Notes: generated by a model not told the origin, from the letters alone. Numbered from the stretch's first letter, positions 16,895-24,320 are shown. The stretch: DNA of 38,811 nt from RPQJ01 sp052035645 (GCA_052035645.1 JBPOHK010000075.1:1-38811); one strand, 5' to 3'. Program-made: numbers and translations.

Positions 16895-16927
16895 CGGTCG
16901 ACCCCGAAGTTCGAAACGAGACCGAAG
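16895..16927 (-). repeat. Repeat unit R3' (inner right arm, inverted)
   Basis: This 33-bp unit in inverse orientation pairs with R2. It keeps the R2-type central bases (TTCGAA core) and carries one substitution and a one-base insertion near its CGGTCGAC end. Confidence 0.88.
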
Positions 16928-16945
16928 GTCGAGCCGGTCCGGGCG

Positions 16946-16977
16946 CGGTCGACACGAAGTTGGGAACGAGACCGAAG
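16946..16977 (-). repeat. Repeat unit R4' (outer right arm, inverted)
   Basis: This 32-bp unit is the exact reverse complement of R1, including its GGG/CCC central variant. The 18-bp spacer to R3' is itself partly complementary to the R1-R2 spacer. Confidence 0.9.
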
Positions 16978-17016
16978 GCCGCGCCGTTCGTGGTCGACGC
17001 AGCCCCGCGCCGACGG

Positions 17017-17784
17017 CTACAGCGTGCCGCTGACGCTGAAAGGCCGGCGGCCGGCCGCGTCGGGCGGGCCGAGGATCTCGAGCGAGTGCTGCATGCCCTC
17101 GGGCACGGCGCCGCGCGGAGCGACCATCCCCTCGAACAGGAAGCTGCGGTCCCGGGCGATCGACAGGGCGCCCTCGACCGAGAACGGCCCCTGCTTGTCC
17201 GTGACCAGCGCGGAGAGGTGATCCGGCAGCGAAGCCACGCCCTTCGGGTTCGGGTGCGGGAACACTACGCGGAACCCGCCCACGTTGGCGTTGCGCGGCG
17301 GCGGGGCGACGAGGTCGTCCATGTCGAGCGTGCCGCGGATCCCGGCCGGCCAGCCCGCGTCCAGCACGATCTCATCGAAGCGACCGCTCGCACGGCCCTG
17401 CCAGCCCTTCGGCATGCCGAGCGGCAGCATGCTCATTGCGGCCACCGGCAGGTCGAACGAGGTGCCGGTGAGTCGCGCATTGCCGCCGGGCGATGCGCTG
17501 AAATCCGTCTCCAGCCGGCCGTCCGTGCGCGTCAGCAGCGCGTGGCCGGCCGCCTTGCCGCCGAGCAGCGCCACGGGCGAGAGCTGCCAGGCCAGATCGC
17601 CGATCGGCGCATCCCGCCAGGTGAGCCCCTGCGCGCCGCCGTTCCAGATCGATCCCGTCCAGGCCGACGCCCGCACCCCGAGCTTCTCGAGCCGCCCCGC
17701 GGCGACGCCAGCAGGCAGCGTCGCGAGCACGAAGGCCAGCAGCGCGAGCAGGCCGAGCGCGATGAGCCAGCCGAAACGCTTCAC
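17017..17784 (-). CDS. gspN: Type II secretion system protein N (GspN)
   Basis: GspN is an inner-membrane accessory subunit of the type II secretion machine with a large periplasmic domain. The 255-residue product begins at a GTG (17784 reading leftward), which gives VKRFGWLIALGLLALLAF, a basic start and one membrane helix as expected. The rest is a beta-rich periplasmic region with the family-like WTGSIWNGGAQGL (about residues 43-55) and a C-terminal FSVSGTL. The frame is open upstream into gspM, so the start is chosen on family shape; no strong ribosome-binding site is visible. It follows gspM by 23 bp and is the last gene of the operon. Its 3' end faces the inverted-repeat cassette. Confidence 0.85.
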   Translation of the reverse strand: MKRFGWLIALGLLALLAFVLATLPAGVAAGRLEKLGVRASAWTGSIWNGGAQGLTWRDAPIGDLAWQLSPVALLGGKAAGHALLTRTDGRLETDFSASPGGNARLTGTSFDLPVAAMSMLPLGMPKGWQGRASGRFDEIVLDAGWPAGIRGTLDMDDLVAPPPRNANVGGFRVVFPHPNPKGVASLPDHLSALVTDKQGPFSVEGALSIARDRSFLFEGMVAPRGAVPEGMQHSLEILGPPDAAGRRPFSVSGTL

Positions 17785-17807
17785 GTGGGAGAGGGGCCGG
17801 GCAGGGC

Positions 17808-18293
17808 TCAGCCGGCGGGCCGGCTGAGCGTGAGGCTGGCGTTCACCAGGCCGGGACCGGTGCCGTCGACGGCGGCCGCCTCGACGCTGACTCCGTACTG
17901 GGTCTGCAGGCTGGCGAGCCAGGCGATCATCGCGTCGAACGGAACGCCCTCGAGACGCAGCCGCAGCGACTTGTTCTGGTCCGGGCTCTGGTCGCGCAGC
18001 GAGTCGCCGAGACCCGCCTCGCGCGCAGTGCGATCGACCAGCACCACCAGCGACTCGCCGGACGCGCCGGCCGGGGCCGAGCCCGCCGCCTGCGCGACCC
18101 TCGGCGCCACCTCGCGCATCCAGGCGAGATCGACCTGCTTGCGCTCGACGCGCTGCTGGGCGCGCTGGTTCACGGTCTGGAAAGGCAGCACCAGTACCAG
18201 GTAGAGCAGCGCGATCGCGCCGAAGCCGGCCGCCACGTAGACCAGCCGTCGCTCGCGTTCCTGCAGACCGTCGAGCCACGCGCGGACGTTCAT
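17808..18293 (-). CDS. gspM: Type II secretion system protein M (GspM)
   Basis: GspM is a small bitopic inner-membrane protein that binds GspL in the assembly platform. The product is 161 residues: a short cytoplasmic N terminus with the QERERRLV motif (about 11-18), a single membrane helix (about 22-40), a coiled-coil stretch, and a small ferredoxin-like periplasmic domain ending in LTLSRPAG. The ATG overlaps the gspL stop as ATGA, which also fixes the start although the frame is open further upstream. Length and topology are typical. Confidence 0.9.
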   Translation of the reverse strand: MNVRAWLDGLQERERRLVYVAAGFGAIALLYLVLVLPFQTVNQRAQQRVERKQVDLAWMREVAPRVAQAAGSAPAGASGESLVVLVDRTAREAGLGDSLRDQSPDQNKSLRLRLEGVPFDAMIAWLASLQTQYGVSVEAAAVDGTGPGLVNASLTLSRPAG

Positions 18294-19516
18294 GCGGCCC
18301 CCAGCTTCACCGACAGGCGGCCTTCGACCACCGTGCCGCGCGGCGTGGCCGACTGCATCTCGACCTGCATGCCGCTGCGGCCCATGGCCTGCTTGATGCC
18401 GTCGATGGCCTCGACCGTCGGCGCGACGAGGCGAAGTTCGACGGCGTCGCCGCGGAAGTTCAGCGACTCGAGCCGCGTCGAGGGCACGCCCGCCACCGCT
18501 TGCGAGAGGGCGGTCACCGCGGGCAACAGGGCCGCGCCGCCGCCCGTGCCCCGCCGCAGCACGCCTTCGAGCTGTTCGCGGGCATTGACCATCTTCTGGC
18601 CCGGCAGGGCCCGGTTGAAGACTTCGGCGATCTGCGCGTCGAGTTGCCGTTCGGCGCGCTTCGCCTGCCACAGGGACACGCCCTGCGCGACGACGAAGAC
18701 CAGTGCCGTGGCCGCGGCGAGCGCGACCGGGATCCGCCACTGGCGGAACTGGCCGGCGAGCGTGGAGGCCGGCGCGTAGCTGCCCTGCAGGAGGTTGACC
18801 GGATCGCCGGCGTTCAGGTGCGCCGCCAGCAGCGGCAGGCCGCCGTCCGGCAGCAGCTTGACCTGCAGCGTCGCGGTGCGCGCACGCAGGCCCTCGATCA
18901 GTTCCTTCTCCTGCTCGTACTCGGCGCTGGTCACGTAGAACGCGACGTGCTCGCCGGGCTCCACGGCCGGGCCGAGGGCGAGTTCGAGCGCCGTCGCGAG
19001 CGGCTGCGCGTCGAGCGCGTAGGGCACGCCCTCGGCGCGGCGGACGTACAGCGTGCCCTCGTCGAGCAGCAGCGTGCAGCCGTTCGGCGCGATGGGCACG
19101 GCCTGGGATTCGCAGTAGGCCGCGGCCGGGCGGATGCCGGCGAGCTGACAGGTGCCGAGCCAGCGGTCGAGGAGGGTGCGCGATACCGTGGCGACCGGCG
19201 TCAGGTTGCTGTCCGCCTGGCGCGCGCCGACCGCGAAGTGCAGCGCGTCGACGTCGGTCGCCAGCTGTTCCTCGAGGGCGAAGGGCACCGCCTGGGCGAG
19301 GCGCGCCCCGCCCTTGACGGGCAGTTCGGGCAGCGCGAGGGACACTTCCGCGGCGGGCAGCAGCAGCACCACCTTGCGGCCCTGCGCGACACTCAGGGCG
19401 TCGGCGACCGGGCCGTTCGAGACGCTGCCCGAGCGCAGGCCGTTCTCGTCGACGATGAGCCACGACGCCGGGGCCTCGTCGTGGGCACGGAGCCGTATCA
19501 CCAGCGTTTCAGTCAT
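18290..19516 (-). CDS. gspL: Type II secretion system protein L (GspL)
   Basis: GspL links the cytoplasmic secretion ATPase GspE to the inner-membrane platform. The 408-residue product has the expected actin-like cytoplasmic part (about 1-255, including the LPAAEVSLALPELPVKGGAR and VPFALEEQLA stretches). One membrane helix follows (about 265-283, after FRQWRIPVALAA), then a periplasmic ferredoxin-like domain (about 330-408). It starts 15 bp after the gspK stop and overlaps gspM by 4 bp. Its partner GspE is not encoded in this window. Confidence 0.93.
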   Translation of the reverse strand: MTETLVIRLRAHDEAPASWLIVDENGLRSGSVSNGPVADALSVAQGRKVVLLLPAAEVSLALPELPVKGGARLAQAVPFALEEQLATDVDALHFAVGARQADSNLTPVATVSRTLLDRWLGTCQLAGIRPAAAYCESQAVPIAPNGCTLLLDEGTLYVRRAEGVPYALDAQPLATALELALGPAVEPGEHVAFYVTSAEYEQEKELIEGLRARTATLQVKLLPDGGLPLLAAHLNAGDPVNLLQGSYAPASTLAGQFRQWRIPVALAAATALVFVVAQGVSLWQAKRAERQLDAQIAEVFNRALPGQKMVNAREQLEGVLRRGTGGGAALLPAVTALSQAVAGVPSTRLESLNFRGDAVELRLVAPTVEAIDGIKQAMGRSGMQVEMQSATPRGTVVEGRLSVKLGAA

Positions 19517-19531
19517 AGGCCTCGGGAATGC

Positions 19532-20494
19532 TCAGGCGGTGCCGATGCTGCGCAGGACCGGCCTCACCTGGCCGTTGCCCACGCGCGCGAGCAGACTGTA
19601 CAGGGTGAAGTCGGTGGTGCCAATAGTGACCCACACCGTTGCCATGAAGTAACTGCTTGTTTCTGCGAGCGAGTTCTTGACTTTGTCGTACTCGGCGGCA
19701 CCCAGCGTGGCCTGCAGGTCGGTGAGTCTCGGGAAGCAGCCGATGGCCTGGCGCTGCTGGGTCAGGTAGTCGGCGTTCAGGCTGAACTGCCGCTCGGCCT
19801 CCGACAGCGAATCGAGCACGATGCCGGGGGCGGTGCACACGTTGAGCTTCGAGCCCACCGGCAGCGCCGCGACGAAGGGCTTGAGCTTGGCGTAACGGTC
19901 GGCCGTGAACCCCGGCAGCTGCATCAGCTCGCTGATCCGGGTGATGGGCATGTTGGCGGCGAGGTGGGGCGGATTCTGCCCGGTGTAGGTGGTGTCCTCG
20001 GCGCCGTTCGGGAAGCCGGGGTCGATGTCCTCGTCGATCCAGTCCGCCATCGCCGTGGCCCAGTCGGGCTCGACGCCGACCATCTGCAGGATGCGTTCGA
20101 GCTGCTTCACGGCGTCCGGATTGGTCGTGCCGTCGGCGAACACGAGGTTGTTGAGGTTGAAGCGGCCCTGCATGTCCTCGAGCCGGCCCTCGACCGTGCC
20201 GATGCCGTCGTCGACGGGCAGGATCACGGGCTTGGCCCAGGTCTCGCCGAGGTGGTCGGTCTCGCTGTTCTGGGCGTCCCGGCTCAGGCCCTCGGCGGCC
20301 AGTGCCTCCGCGCCGAGCGCGATCTCGAAAGCCTGGTCCGCGCCGAACAGGTTGGCGCTGCGGCGCTGGTCCAGCACGCTGCGGAAGGCGACGTTGACCG
20401 CGAGGATGGTCGCGAGCGCCACCACCAGCACGGCCGTGATGAGGGCGATGCCGCGCTGGCGGACGGGCGGCGTGGGATGCACCTTGCGCGGCAT
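19532..20494 (-). CDS. gspK: Type II secretion minor pseudopilin GspK
   Basis: GspK is the large minor pseudopilin that caps the pseudopilus tip together with GspI and GspJ. The 320-residue product starts MPRKVHPTPPVRQRG, and the prepilin peptidase site follows as RG|IALITAVLVVAL. As usual for GspK, the Glu normally at position +5 of the mature protein is absent (Thr here). The long insert domain contains the DMQGRFNLNNL segment (about 108-118), which is characteristic. The ATG shares one base with the gspJ stop (TGATG). The frame is open further upstream, but that part is not GspK-like. Confidence 0.93.
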   Translation of the reverse strand: MPRKVHPTPPVRQRGIALITAVLVVALATILAVNVAFRSVLDQRRSANLFGADQAFEIALGAEALAAEGLSRDAQNSETDHLGETWAKPVILPVDDGIGTVEGRLEDMQGRFNLNNLVFADGTTNPDAVKQLERILQMVGVEPDWATAMADWIDEDIDPGFPNGAEDTTYTGQNPPHLAANMPITRISELMQLPGFTADRYAKLKPFVAALPVGSKLNVCTAPGIVLDSLSEAERQFSLNADYLTQQRQAIGCFPRLTDLQATLGAAEYDKVKNSLAETSSYFMATVWVTIGTTDFTLYSLLARVGNGQVRPVLRSIGTA

Positions 20495-21123
20495 CAGCCT
20501 GCCACCTCGACGACGCGCCGGATCGTGCCCCAGTCGTCCGTGTCGATCTCGACCTCGACCGCGGCCGGCCGCAGGCGCTCGGCGTCGGGCGAGCCGGTGA
20601 CCATGCCGATGGGCCAGCGGTCGACCCAGGCACGCCCGGCGGTCATGAAGCGGATGCGAAGTGCGCGCACGCCGCCGAGCATCTTCACGCGCACCGGCTC
20701 CTGCGCCTGGGTGCGGTCGAGCACCTGCCAGTGATCGCGCCACAGCCCGTCCTGGTCGATGCGATAGGCCACGCGCTCCAGCGTCGGGCGCGGCAGGCCG
20801 GCGGTGTTGCTCCAGCCCGCGCGGGTGAACTCGATCCGGTAGTCGACCGACTCGCCGCCGACCACCGCCGGGATGCGCGCGCCGCCGATGGGCTCGCGGA
20901 TCGGCCGCGGCTCGATCTGGCGCAGGTCGTTCACGAGCACCTGCACGGCCCGCTGCACCTCGTGCACGCGTTCGAGGCGCTGCTCGGCGTACTCCGCCTG
21001 TCGCTGCAGCTGTGTGTATCCGACCAGCGCCATGACGCCGATGATCGCGAAGATGGCCATCGCGACCAGCAGCTCGATCAGGGTGAATCCGCGCGAGCGC
21101 GGCCGCAGGGTCGGCTCGCTCAT
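20494..21123 (-). CDS. gspJ: Type II secretion minor pseudopilin GspJ
   Basis: This 209-residue minor pseudopilin has a class III signal: SRG|FTLIELLVAMAIFAIIG, with Glu at +5. The MSEPTLRP start (ATG 21123) is chosen because it overlaps the gspI stop by 4 bp and gives a short basic leader. The globular part shows the GspJ-like LVNDLRQIEPRPIREP region (about 53-68) and WVDRWP near residue 170. It is expected to form the pseudopilus tip with GspI and GspK in the periplasm. Confidence 0.93.
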   Translation of the reverse strand: MSEPTLRPRSRGFTLIELLVAMAIFAIIGVMALVGYTQLQRQAEYAEQRLERVHEVQRAVQVLVNDLRQIEPRPIREPIGGARIPAVVGGESVDYRIEFTRAGWSNTAGLPRPTLERVAYRIDQDGLWRDHWQVLDRTQAQEPVRVKMLGGVRALRIRFMTAGRAWVDRWPIGMVTGSPDAERLRPAAVEVEIDTDDWGTIRRVVEVAG

Positions 21124-21644
21124 TCCTCGTCGTCCGTCGGCAGGCCCGGTCCGGGGTTGGGTCGGGGATTGGGGTTGGGATCCTGGTCGCCGCCCTTGCC
21201 GCCGTCGCCCGAGCCGCTGCCGGCCCACGTCGTGATCGCGCCGCCCGCCGCCCCGACGGCGGTGCCGTAGAAGCCGCTCACGGTGACCAGCGGGTTGCCG
21301 TCGGGATTCGTGGCGGGACGCACGCTGACGTCCATGCGCCGCATGCTCTCGACCTGGGTTTGCGTCGTGACCAGTTCCCACTTCCAGCGCAGCCCGCCGA
21401 GATCGACCTCGTCCGAGGTGCGACCGACCTCCGGCGCCTGCGCGGCGAGGCGCCGCTCGGCGATGACGTTCATCGCGACCCAGTGCGCGAGCGTCTTCTC
21501 GCGCAGGTAACCGCCGCTGCGCGCGGACTGGGTGACCGCTTCGATCACGCCCATCATGCCGAGCGCGACGATCACGAGGGCCGCCAGCACCTCGATCAGC
21601 GTGAAGCCGCGCGCGCGCCGGTCAGCGCTGCCGTTCGCGCGCAT
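21120..21644 (-). CDS. gspI: Type II secretion minor pseudopilin GspI with low-complexity acidic tail
   Basis: GspI starts pseudopilus tip assembly. The 174-residue product has the prepilin site ARG|FTLIEVLAALVIVALG with Glu at +5, then the AMNVIAERRL segment typical of GspI. It is longer than the roughly 120-130 residues common in the family. After about residue 139 it carries a tail rich in Gly, Asp, Asn and Pro (GSGSGDGGKGGDQDPNPNPR, then more of the same) ending DDEE. The tail comes from a CCCAA/CCCC-rich DNA stretch near 21135-21185. Its function is unknown. The gene overlaps gspH by 23 bp and gspJ by 4 bp. Confidence 0.92.
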   Translation of the reverse strand: MRANGSADRRARGFTLIEVLAALVIVALGMMGVIEAVTQSARSGGYLREKTLAHWVAMNVIAERRLAAQAPEVGRTSDEVDLGGLRWKWELVTTQTQVESMRRMDVSVRPATNPDGNPLVTVSGFYGTAVGAAGGAITTWAGSGSGDGGKGGDQDPNPNPRPNPGPGLPTDDEE

Positions 21645-22218
21645 CGTCGTGCACCTCGATCCTGCCCTCGGCCGTGCCCGCCACCCGTCGCTCCTCGGTC
21701 GTGCCGTCGCGTCGCAGCACGACGTCGAAGGGCACCAGGTCGCCCGATGCCTGCACCACGAGCTGAGGCTCGGCCGGCGGCTCGCCTTCCTCGAGCAGGC
21801 TCGTGCTCCCGGGCTGCCGGAACACGACCTCGCGACCGTCGATGCGCAGCTGCGCCGTCAGGCCCTCGGGCAGCGCACGCGGGCGCAGCATCGGGTCGTC
21901 GGTGACCGGCTGCCACAGCTCCTTGCGGGAGTCGTAGCGCAGGAAGTCGTAGCCGCGCGGATCGATGCGCACGCCGACGTCGGTGCCGACCAGCATCGCG
22001 TCCTCGCGCGACTGCACGAGGATGGCCTGCAGCCGCGCGGCCTCCTGGTCCATCTCGTGGTCGCCGCCGAGCACCTTCACCGAGATCACGGCCATCGAGG
22101 TGATGATGCCGATGATCACCATGACCACGAGCACCTCGAGCAGCGTGAAGCCCGAGGCGTGCGGGGCGGCGCGCCGCCGCCGGGGCCTATTCGATGTCCC
22201 AGCTACCGATGTCGGCAT
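21622..22218 (-). CDS. gspH: Type II secretion minor pseudopilin GspH
   Basis: GspH is a minor pseudopilin thought to sit just below the tip complex. The 198-residue product has a long basic leader (NRPRRRRAAPHASG) and the class III signal ASG|FTLLEVLVVMVIIGIITS with Glu at +5. Only one start codon (ATG 22218) gives a complete leader, which makes a 32-bp overlap with the end of gspG; no alternative ATG, GTG or TTG lies between. The QSREDAMLVGTDVGVRID region (about 69-86) fits the GspH/FimT family. Confidence 0.9.
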   Translation of the reverse strand: MPTSVAGTSNRPRRRRAAPHASGFTLLEVLVVMVIIGIITSMAVISVKVLGGDHEMDQEAARLQAILVQSREDAMLVGTDVGVRIDPRGYDFLRYDSRKELWQPVTDDPMLRPRALPEGLTAQLRIDGREVVFRQPGSTSLLEEGEPPAEPQLVVQASGDLVPFDVVLRRDGTTEERRVAGTAEGRIEVHDDARERQR

Positions 22219-22654
22219 CGGCGCCTTCGCCGCCCGGCTGGTTGTCGGCCCCGAGCGTGAAGATGTCGTAGTCGCCGTGCGAACCCGGCGAGATGTACCC
22301 GTAGTCGTTGCCCCAGGGATCCTTGCGCAGGTTCTGGATGTAGCCGCCGGCCTTCCAGTTCTTGATGTTCGGATCGGTCGGCTGCTTCACCAGCGCCTCG
22401 AGGCCCTGTTCCGTGGTCGGGTAGCGGAAGTTGTCCATGCGGTACAGGTTGAGCGCGGTCTCGTACGCGCGGATGTCCTGCTTCGCCTTGGTGACCCGCG
22501 CATCGTCGATGCGGCGGATGACGTTCGGGGCGACCAGCGCCGCAAGGATGCCGAGGATCACCACGACCACCATGATCTCGATCAGGGTGAAGCCCGACTC
22601 GCGGCGGGCCGGGCGGTGCAGCGTGTTCGACGGAGACAGGTTGCGGAACTTCAT
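22187..22654 (-). CDS. gspG: Type II secretion major pseudopilin GspG
   Basis: GspG is the main subunit of the periplasmic pseudopilus that pushes folded exoproteins through the secretin. The product is 155 residues with the signal ESG|FTLIEIMVVVVILGILA (Glu at +5). It is followed by the hallmark GspG sequence: AYETALNLYRMDNFRYPTTE, QGLEAL, then DPWGNDYGY and a GADNQPGGEGADADIGSW calcium-site region. It is the first gene of the gspG-H-I-J-K-L-M-N operon and is divergent from the rhombosortase gene. gspC, gspD, gspE and gspF are not in the window and must be elsewhere if the system works. Confidence 0.96.
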   Translation of the reverse strand: MKFRNLSPSNTLHRPARRESGFTLIEIMVVVVILGILAALVAPNVIRRIDDARVTKAKQDIRAYETALNLYRMDNFRYPTTEQGLEALVKQPTDPNIKNWKAGGYIQNLRKDPWGNDYGYISPGSHGDYDIFTLGADNQPGGEGADADIGSWDIE

Positions 22655-22685
22655 CGCAGGTGCCGTGGCGCGTTAAATTGCGCGG

Positions 22686-22694
22686 ATCATAGCA
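22686..22694 (-). promoter_or_regulatory. Putative extended -10 promoter for the gsp operon
   Basis: Read on the minus strand this is TGC-TATGAT, an extended -10 (TGn plus TATGAT), placed 31 bp before the gspG ATG. No -35 is obvious, as is common for extended -10 promoters. It lies in the 68-bp divergent gap shared with the rhombosortase gene. Confidence 0.5.
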
Positions 22695-22722
22695 AACCGG
22701 TGCCGCCCGCCGCGGGCTACCC

Positions 22723-23331
22723 ATGCTCGAACGCCTGACACGTCTGCGATTGTCCGACTGGGTCGCGCCCCTCGGATTGTCCGGATTGCTCCTGGGGCTG
22801 CACCTGGCGGGCCCGGCAGTGACGCACGCGCTGCGCTACGAGCGCGCCGCCGTGCTCGCCGGCGAGTGGTGGCGCCTCGCCACGGGGCACCTCGTGCACG
22901 CCGACGGGGTGCACCTCGGCTGGAACCTGGTCGGGATCGCAATCGTGTGGGGCCTGTTCGGGCGCGAATACCGCCTCGGGCAATGGCTGGGGGTCCTGTT
23001 CGCTTCGACCGCGGCCATCGACGCCGGGTTCCTCGCGTGGCAGCCGGCGCTCGCCTGGTACGTCGGGTTCTCGGGCGTGCTGCACGGCGCCATGGCGGCC
23101 GGCCTGCTCGCCTGGCTGGTCCGCTCGCGCGATGCCCTCACGGCGCTGGTGGGCCTGCTGTTCGCCGCAAAGCTCGCGTGGGAGCACGCGCTGGGGGCGC
23201 TGCCGTTCACCGGCGCGACGCTGAGCCTGCCGGTCGTGCACGAGGCCCACACCTTTGGAGCGATCGGTGGCGCGCTCGCCGCCGGCCTGATGCTCGCGGC
23301 CGCCCGGCGGCCGGGAACGCGATCGTTATAA
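22723..23331 (+). CDS. rrtA: Rhombosortase (rhomboid-family GlyGly-CTERM serine protease)
   Basis: This is a multi-pass intramembrane serine protease predicted to process proteins bearing the C-terminal GlyGly-CTERM anchor. In Vibrio cholerae those proteins travel by the type II system. The 202-residue product has about six hydrophobic segments. It shows the rhomboid-type GHLVHADGVHLGWNL (about 55-69, cf. the HxxxN element), the nucleophile Ser117 in YVGFSGVLHG, and the general-base His, probably His176 in HEAHTFGAIGG. The short length and lack of extra domains match rhombosortases rather than GlpG. It is divergent from the gsp operon across 68 bp. No GlyGly-CTERM substrate is visible in this window. 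Confidence 0.88.
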   Translation: MLERLTRLRLSDWVAPLGLSGLLLGLHLAGPAVTHALRYERAAVLAGEWWRLATGHLVHADGVHLGWNLVGIAIVWGLFGREYRLGQWLGVLFASTAAIDAGFLAWQPALAWYVGFSGVLHGAMAAGLLAWLVRSRDALTALVGLLFAAKLAWEHALGALPFTGATLSLPVVHEAHTFGAIGGALAAGLMLAAARRPGTRSL

Positions 23332-23332
23332 T
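23327..23332 (+). promoter_or_regulatory. Consensus -10 (TATAAT) overlapping the rrtA stop, likely fabD promoter
   Basis: A perfect TATAAT overlaps the TAA stop of the rhombosortase gene and lies 42 bp before the fabD ATG. No good -35 is seen 17 bp upstream. A strong Shine-Dalgarno GAGGAGAG (23359-23366) precedes fabD. Confidence 0.5.
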
Positions 23333-23374
23333 TGCGCCGCCCGGTTGGGGCGGGGCCCGAGGAGAGTCCACCCG

Positions 23375-24316
23375 ATGTCGTTTGCAATGGTGTTTCCCGG
23401 CCAGGGGTCTCAATCGGTCGGCATGCTGGCGGCGCTGGGCGCGGCCGAGCCGCTCGTACAGCAGACCTTCGCCGAGGCGTCCGCCGTGCTCGGATATGAC
23501 CTCTGGGCGCTGTGCCAGCAGGGGCCCGAGGCGGAACTCGGCGCCACCGAGCGCACCCAGCCCGCCATGCTGGCCGCAGGGGTCGCGACCTGGCGCGTCT
23601 GGCGGCAGAAAGGCGGGCCACGGCCGGCGGCCATGGCCGGCCACAGCCTCGGTGAGTACACGGCGCTGGTCTGTTCCGGGTCGCTCGATTTCGGCACGGC
23701 CGTCGACCTCGTGCGTCATCGCGGCCAGCTCATGCAGGCGGCCGTCCCGCTGGGGCAGGGTGCCATGGCGGCCGTGCTCGGCCTCGAAGACGCGGACCTC
23801 GCCGCCGTGTGCCGCGAGGCGGCCGAGGGCGAGGTTGTCGAACCGGTGAACTTCAACTCGCCGGGGCAGGTGGTCATCGCGGGGCACGCGACGGCGGTGA
23901 ACCGTGCGCTCGAACTGGCCAGGGCGCGCGGCGCCAAGCGTGCGGTGCCGCTGCCGGTGAGCGTGCCCTCGCACAGCAGCCTCATGGTGGGCGCGGCGGA
24001 GAAGCTCGCCCTGCGCCTCGCCGAGGTCGAGTTCCGGCTGCCGGACGTGCCCGCGGTCTACACCGTGGACGTGAAGACCCACGCCAGCCCCGACGGCATC
24101 CGCCAGGCACTCAAGGAACAGCTGTACAAGCCGGTGCGCTGGGCCGACACCGTGCGCGCGATGCTCGCCTCGGGCGTCACGACCTTCGTCGAGTGCGGCC
24201 CCGGAAAGGTGCTGACCTCGCTCAACCGCCGCATCGAGCGCCGGCCGGACCTGAAGATGCTCGCGCTCGAGGATCCGGCCTCCATCGACGCCGCGCTCGC
24301 GGCCTGCCAGGAGTGA
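23375..24316 (+). CDS. fabD: Malonyl-CoA:ACP transacylase FabD
   Basis: FabD loads malonyl groups from CoA onto acyl carrier protein to feed fatty-acid elongation. The 313-residue product has the oxyanion-hole FPGQGSQ (about 7-13), the nucleophile Ser91 in GHSLGEY, the Arg-containing RHRGQLMQ (about 114-121) and the catalytic His200 in PSHSSLM. ATG 23375 follows GAGGAGAG by 8 nt. An upstream TTG in frame (23345) would add ten residues unlike the family and is rejected. Unusually, rpmF, plsX and fabH, which often precede fabD, are replaced here by the rhombosortase gene and the gsp operon. Confidence 0.97.
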   Translation: MSFAMVFPGQGSQSVGMLAALGAAEPLVQQTFAEASAVLGYDLWALCQQGPEAELGATERTQPAMLAAGVATWRVWRQKGGPRPAAMAGHSLGEYTALVCSGSLDFGTAVDLVRHRGQLMQAAVPLGQGAMAAVLGLEDADLAAVCREAAEGEVVEPVNFNSPGQVVIAGHATAVNRALELARARGAKRAVPLPVSVPSHSSLMVGAAEKLALRLAEVEFRLPDVPAVYTVDVKTHASPDGIRQALKEQLYKPVRWADTVRAMLASGVTTFVECGPGKVLTSLNRRIERRPDLKMLALEDPASIDAALAACQE

Positions 24317-24320
24317 ACCC

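Larger units (their letters stand above)
16627..17016. other. Non-coding spacer between convergent addA-like and gspN genes
   Basis: These 390 bp separate two convergent genes. I see no protein-like frame with support. Translations through it give repeated short peptides caused by the DNA repeats. From 16654 to 16977 it is a nested inverted-repeat array (listed separately). The remaining flanks (16627-16653 and 16978-17016) hold nothing recognisable. The location suggests that the structure may also act as a bidirectional transcription stop, although no T-run is present. Confidence 0.8.

Noticed and set aside
16654..16977. CRISPR array
   Set aside because: Only two units per orientation, in inverted arrangement, with spacers of 16 and 18 bp and no cas genes; this is a palindrome, not an array.
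16640..17010. Short protein with repeated FGLVPNFVST/FGLVSNFVST-like peptides
   Set aside because: The peptide repeats are simply the translated 32-bp DNA repeats; no start, ribosome-binding site or conserved frame supports a gene.
18500..20734. Long plus-strand frame antisense to gspL and gspK
   Set aside because: The minus strand encodes well-recognised secretion proteins with conserved overlaps; the plus frame shows no known motif.
21120..21230. GlyGly-CTERM sorting signal at the end of GspI
   Set aside because: The tail is Gly-rich at first, but it lacks the hydrophobic segment and the basic end, and finishes in acidic residues.
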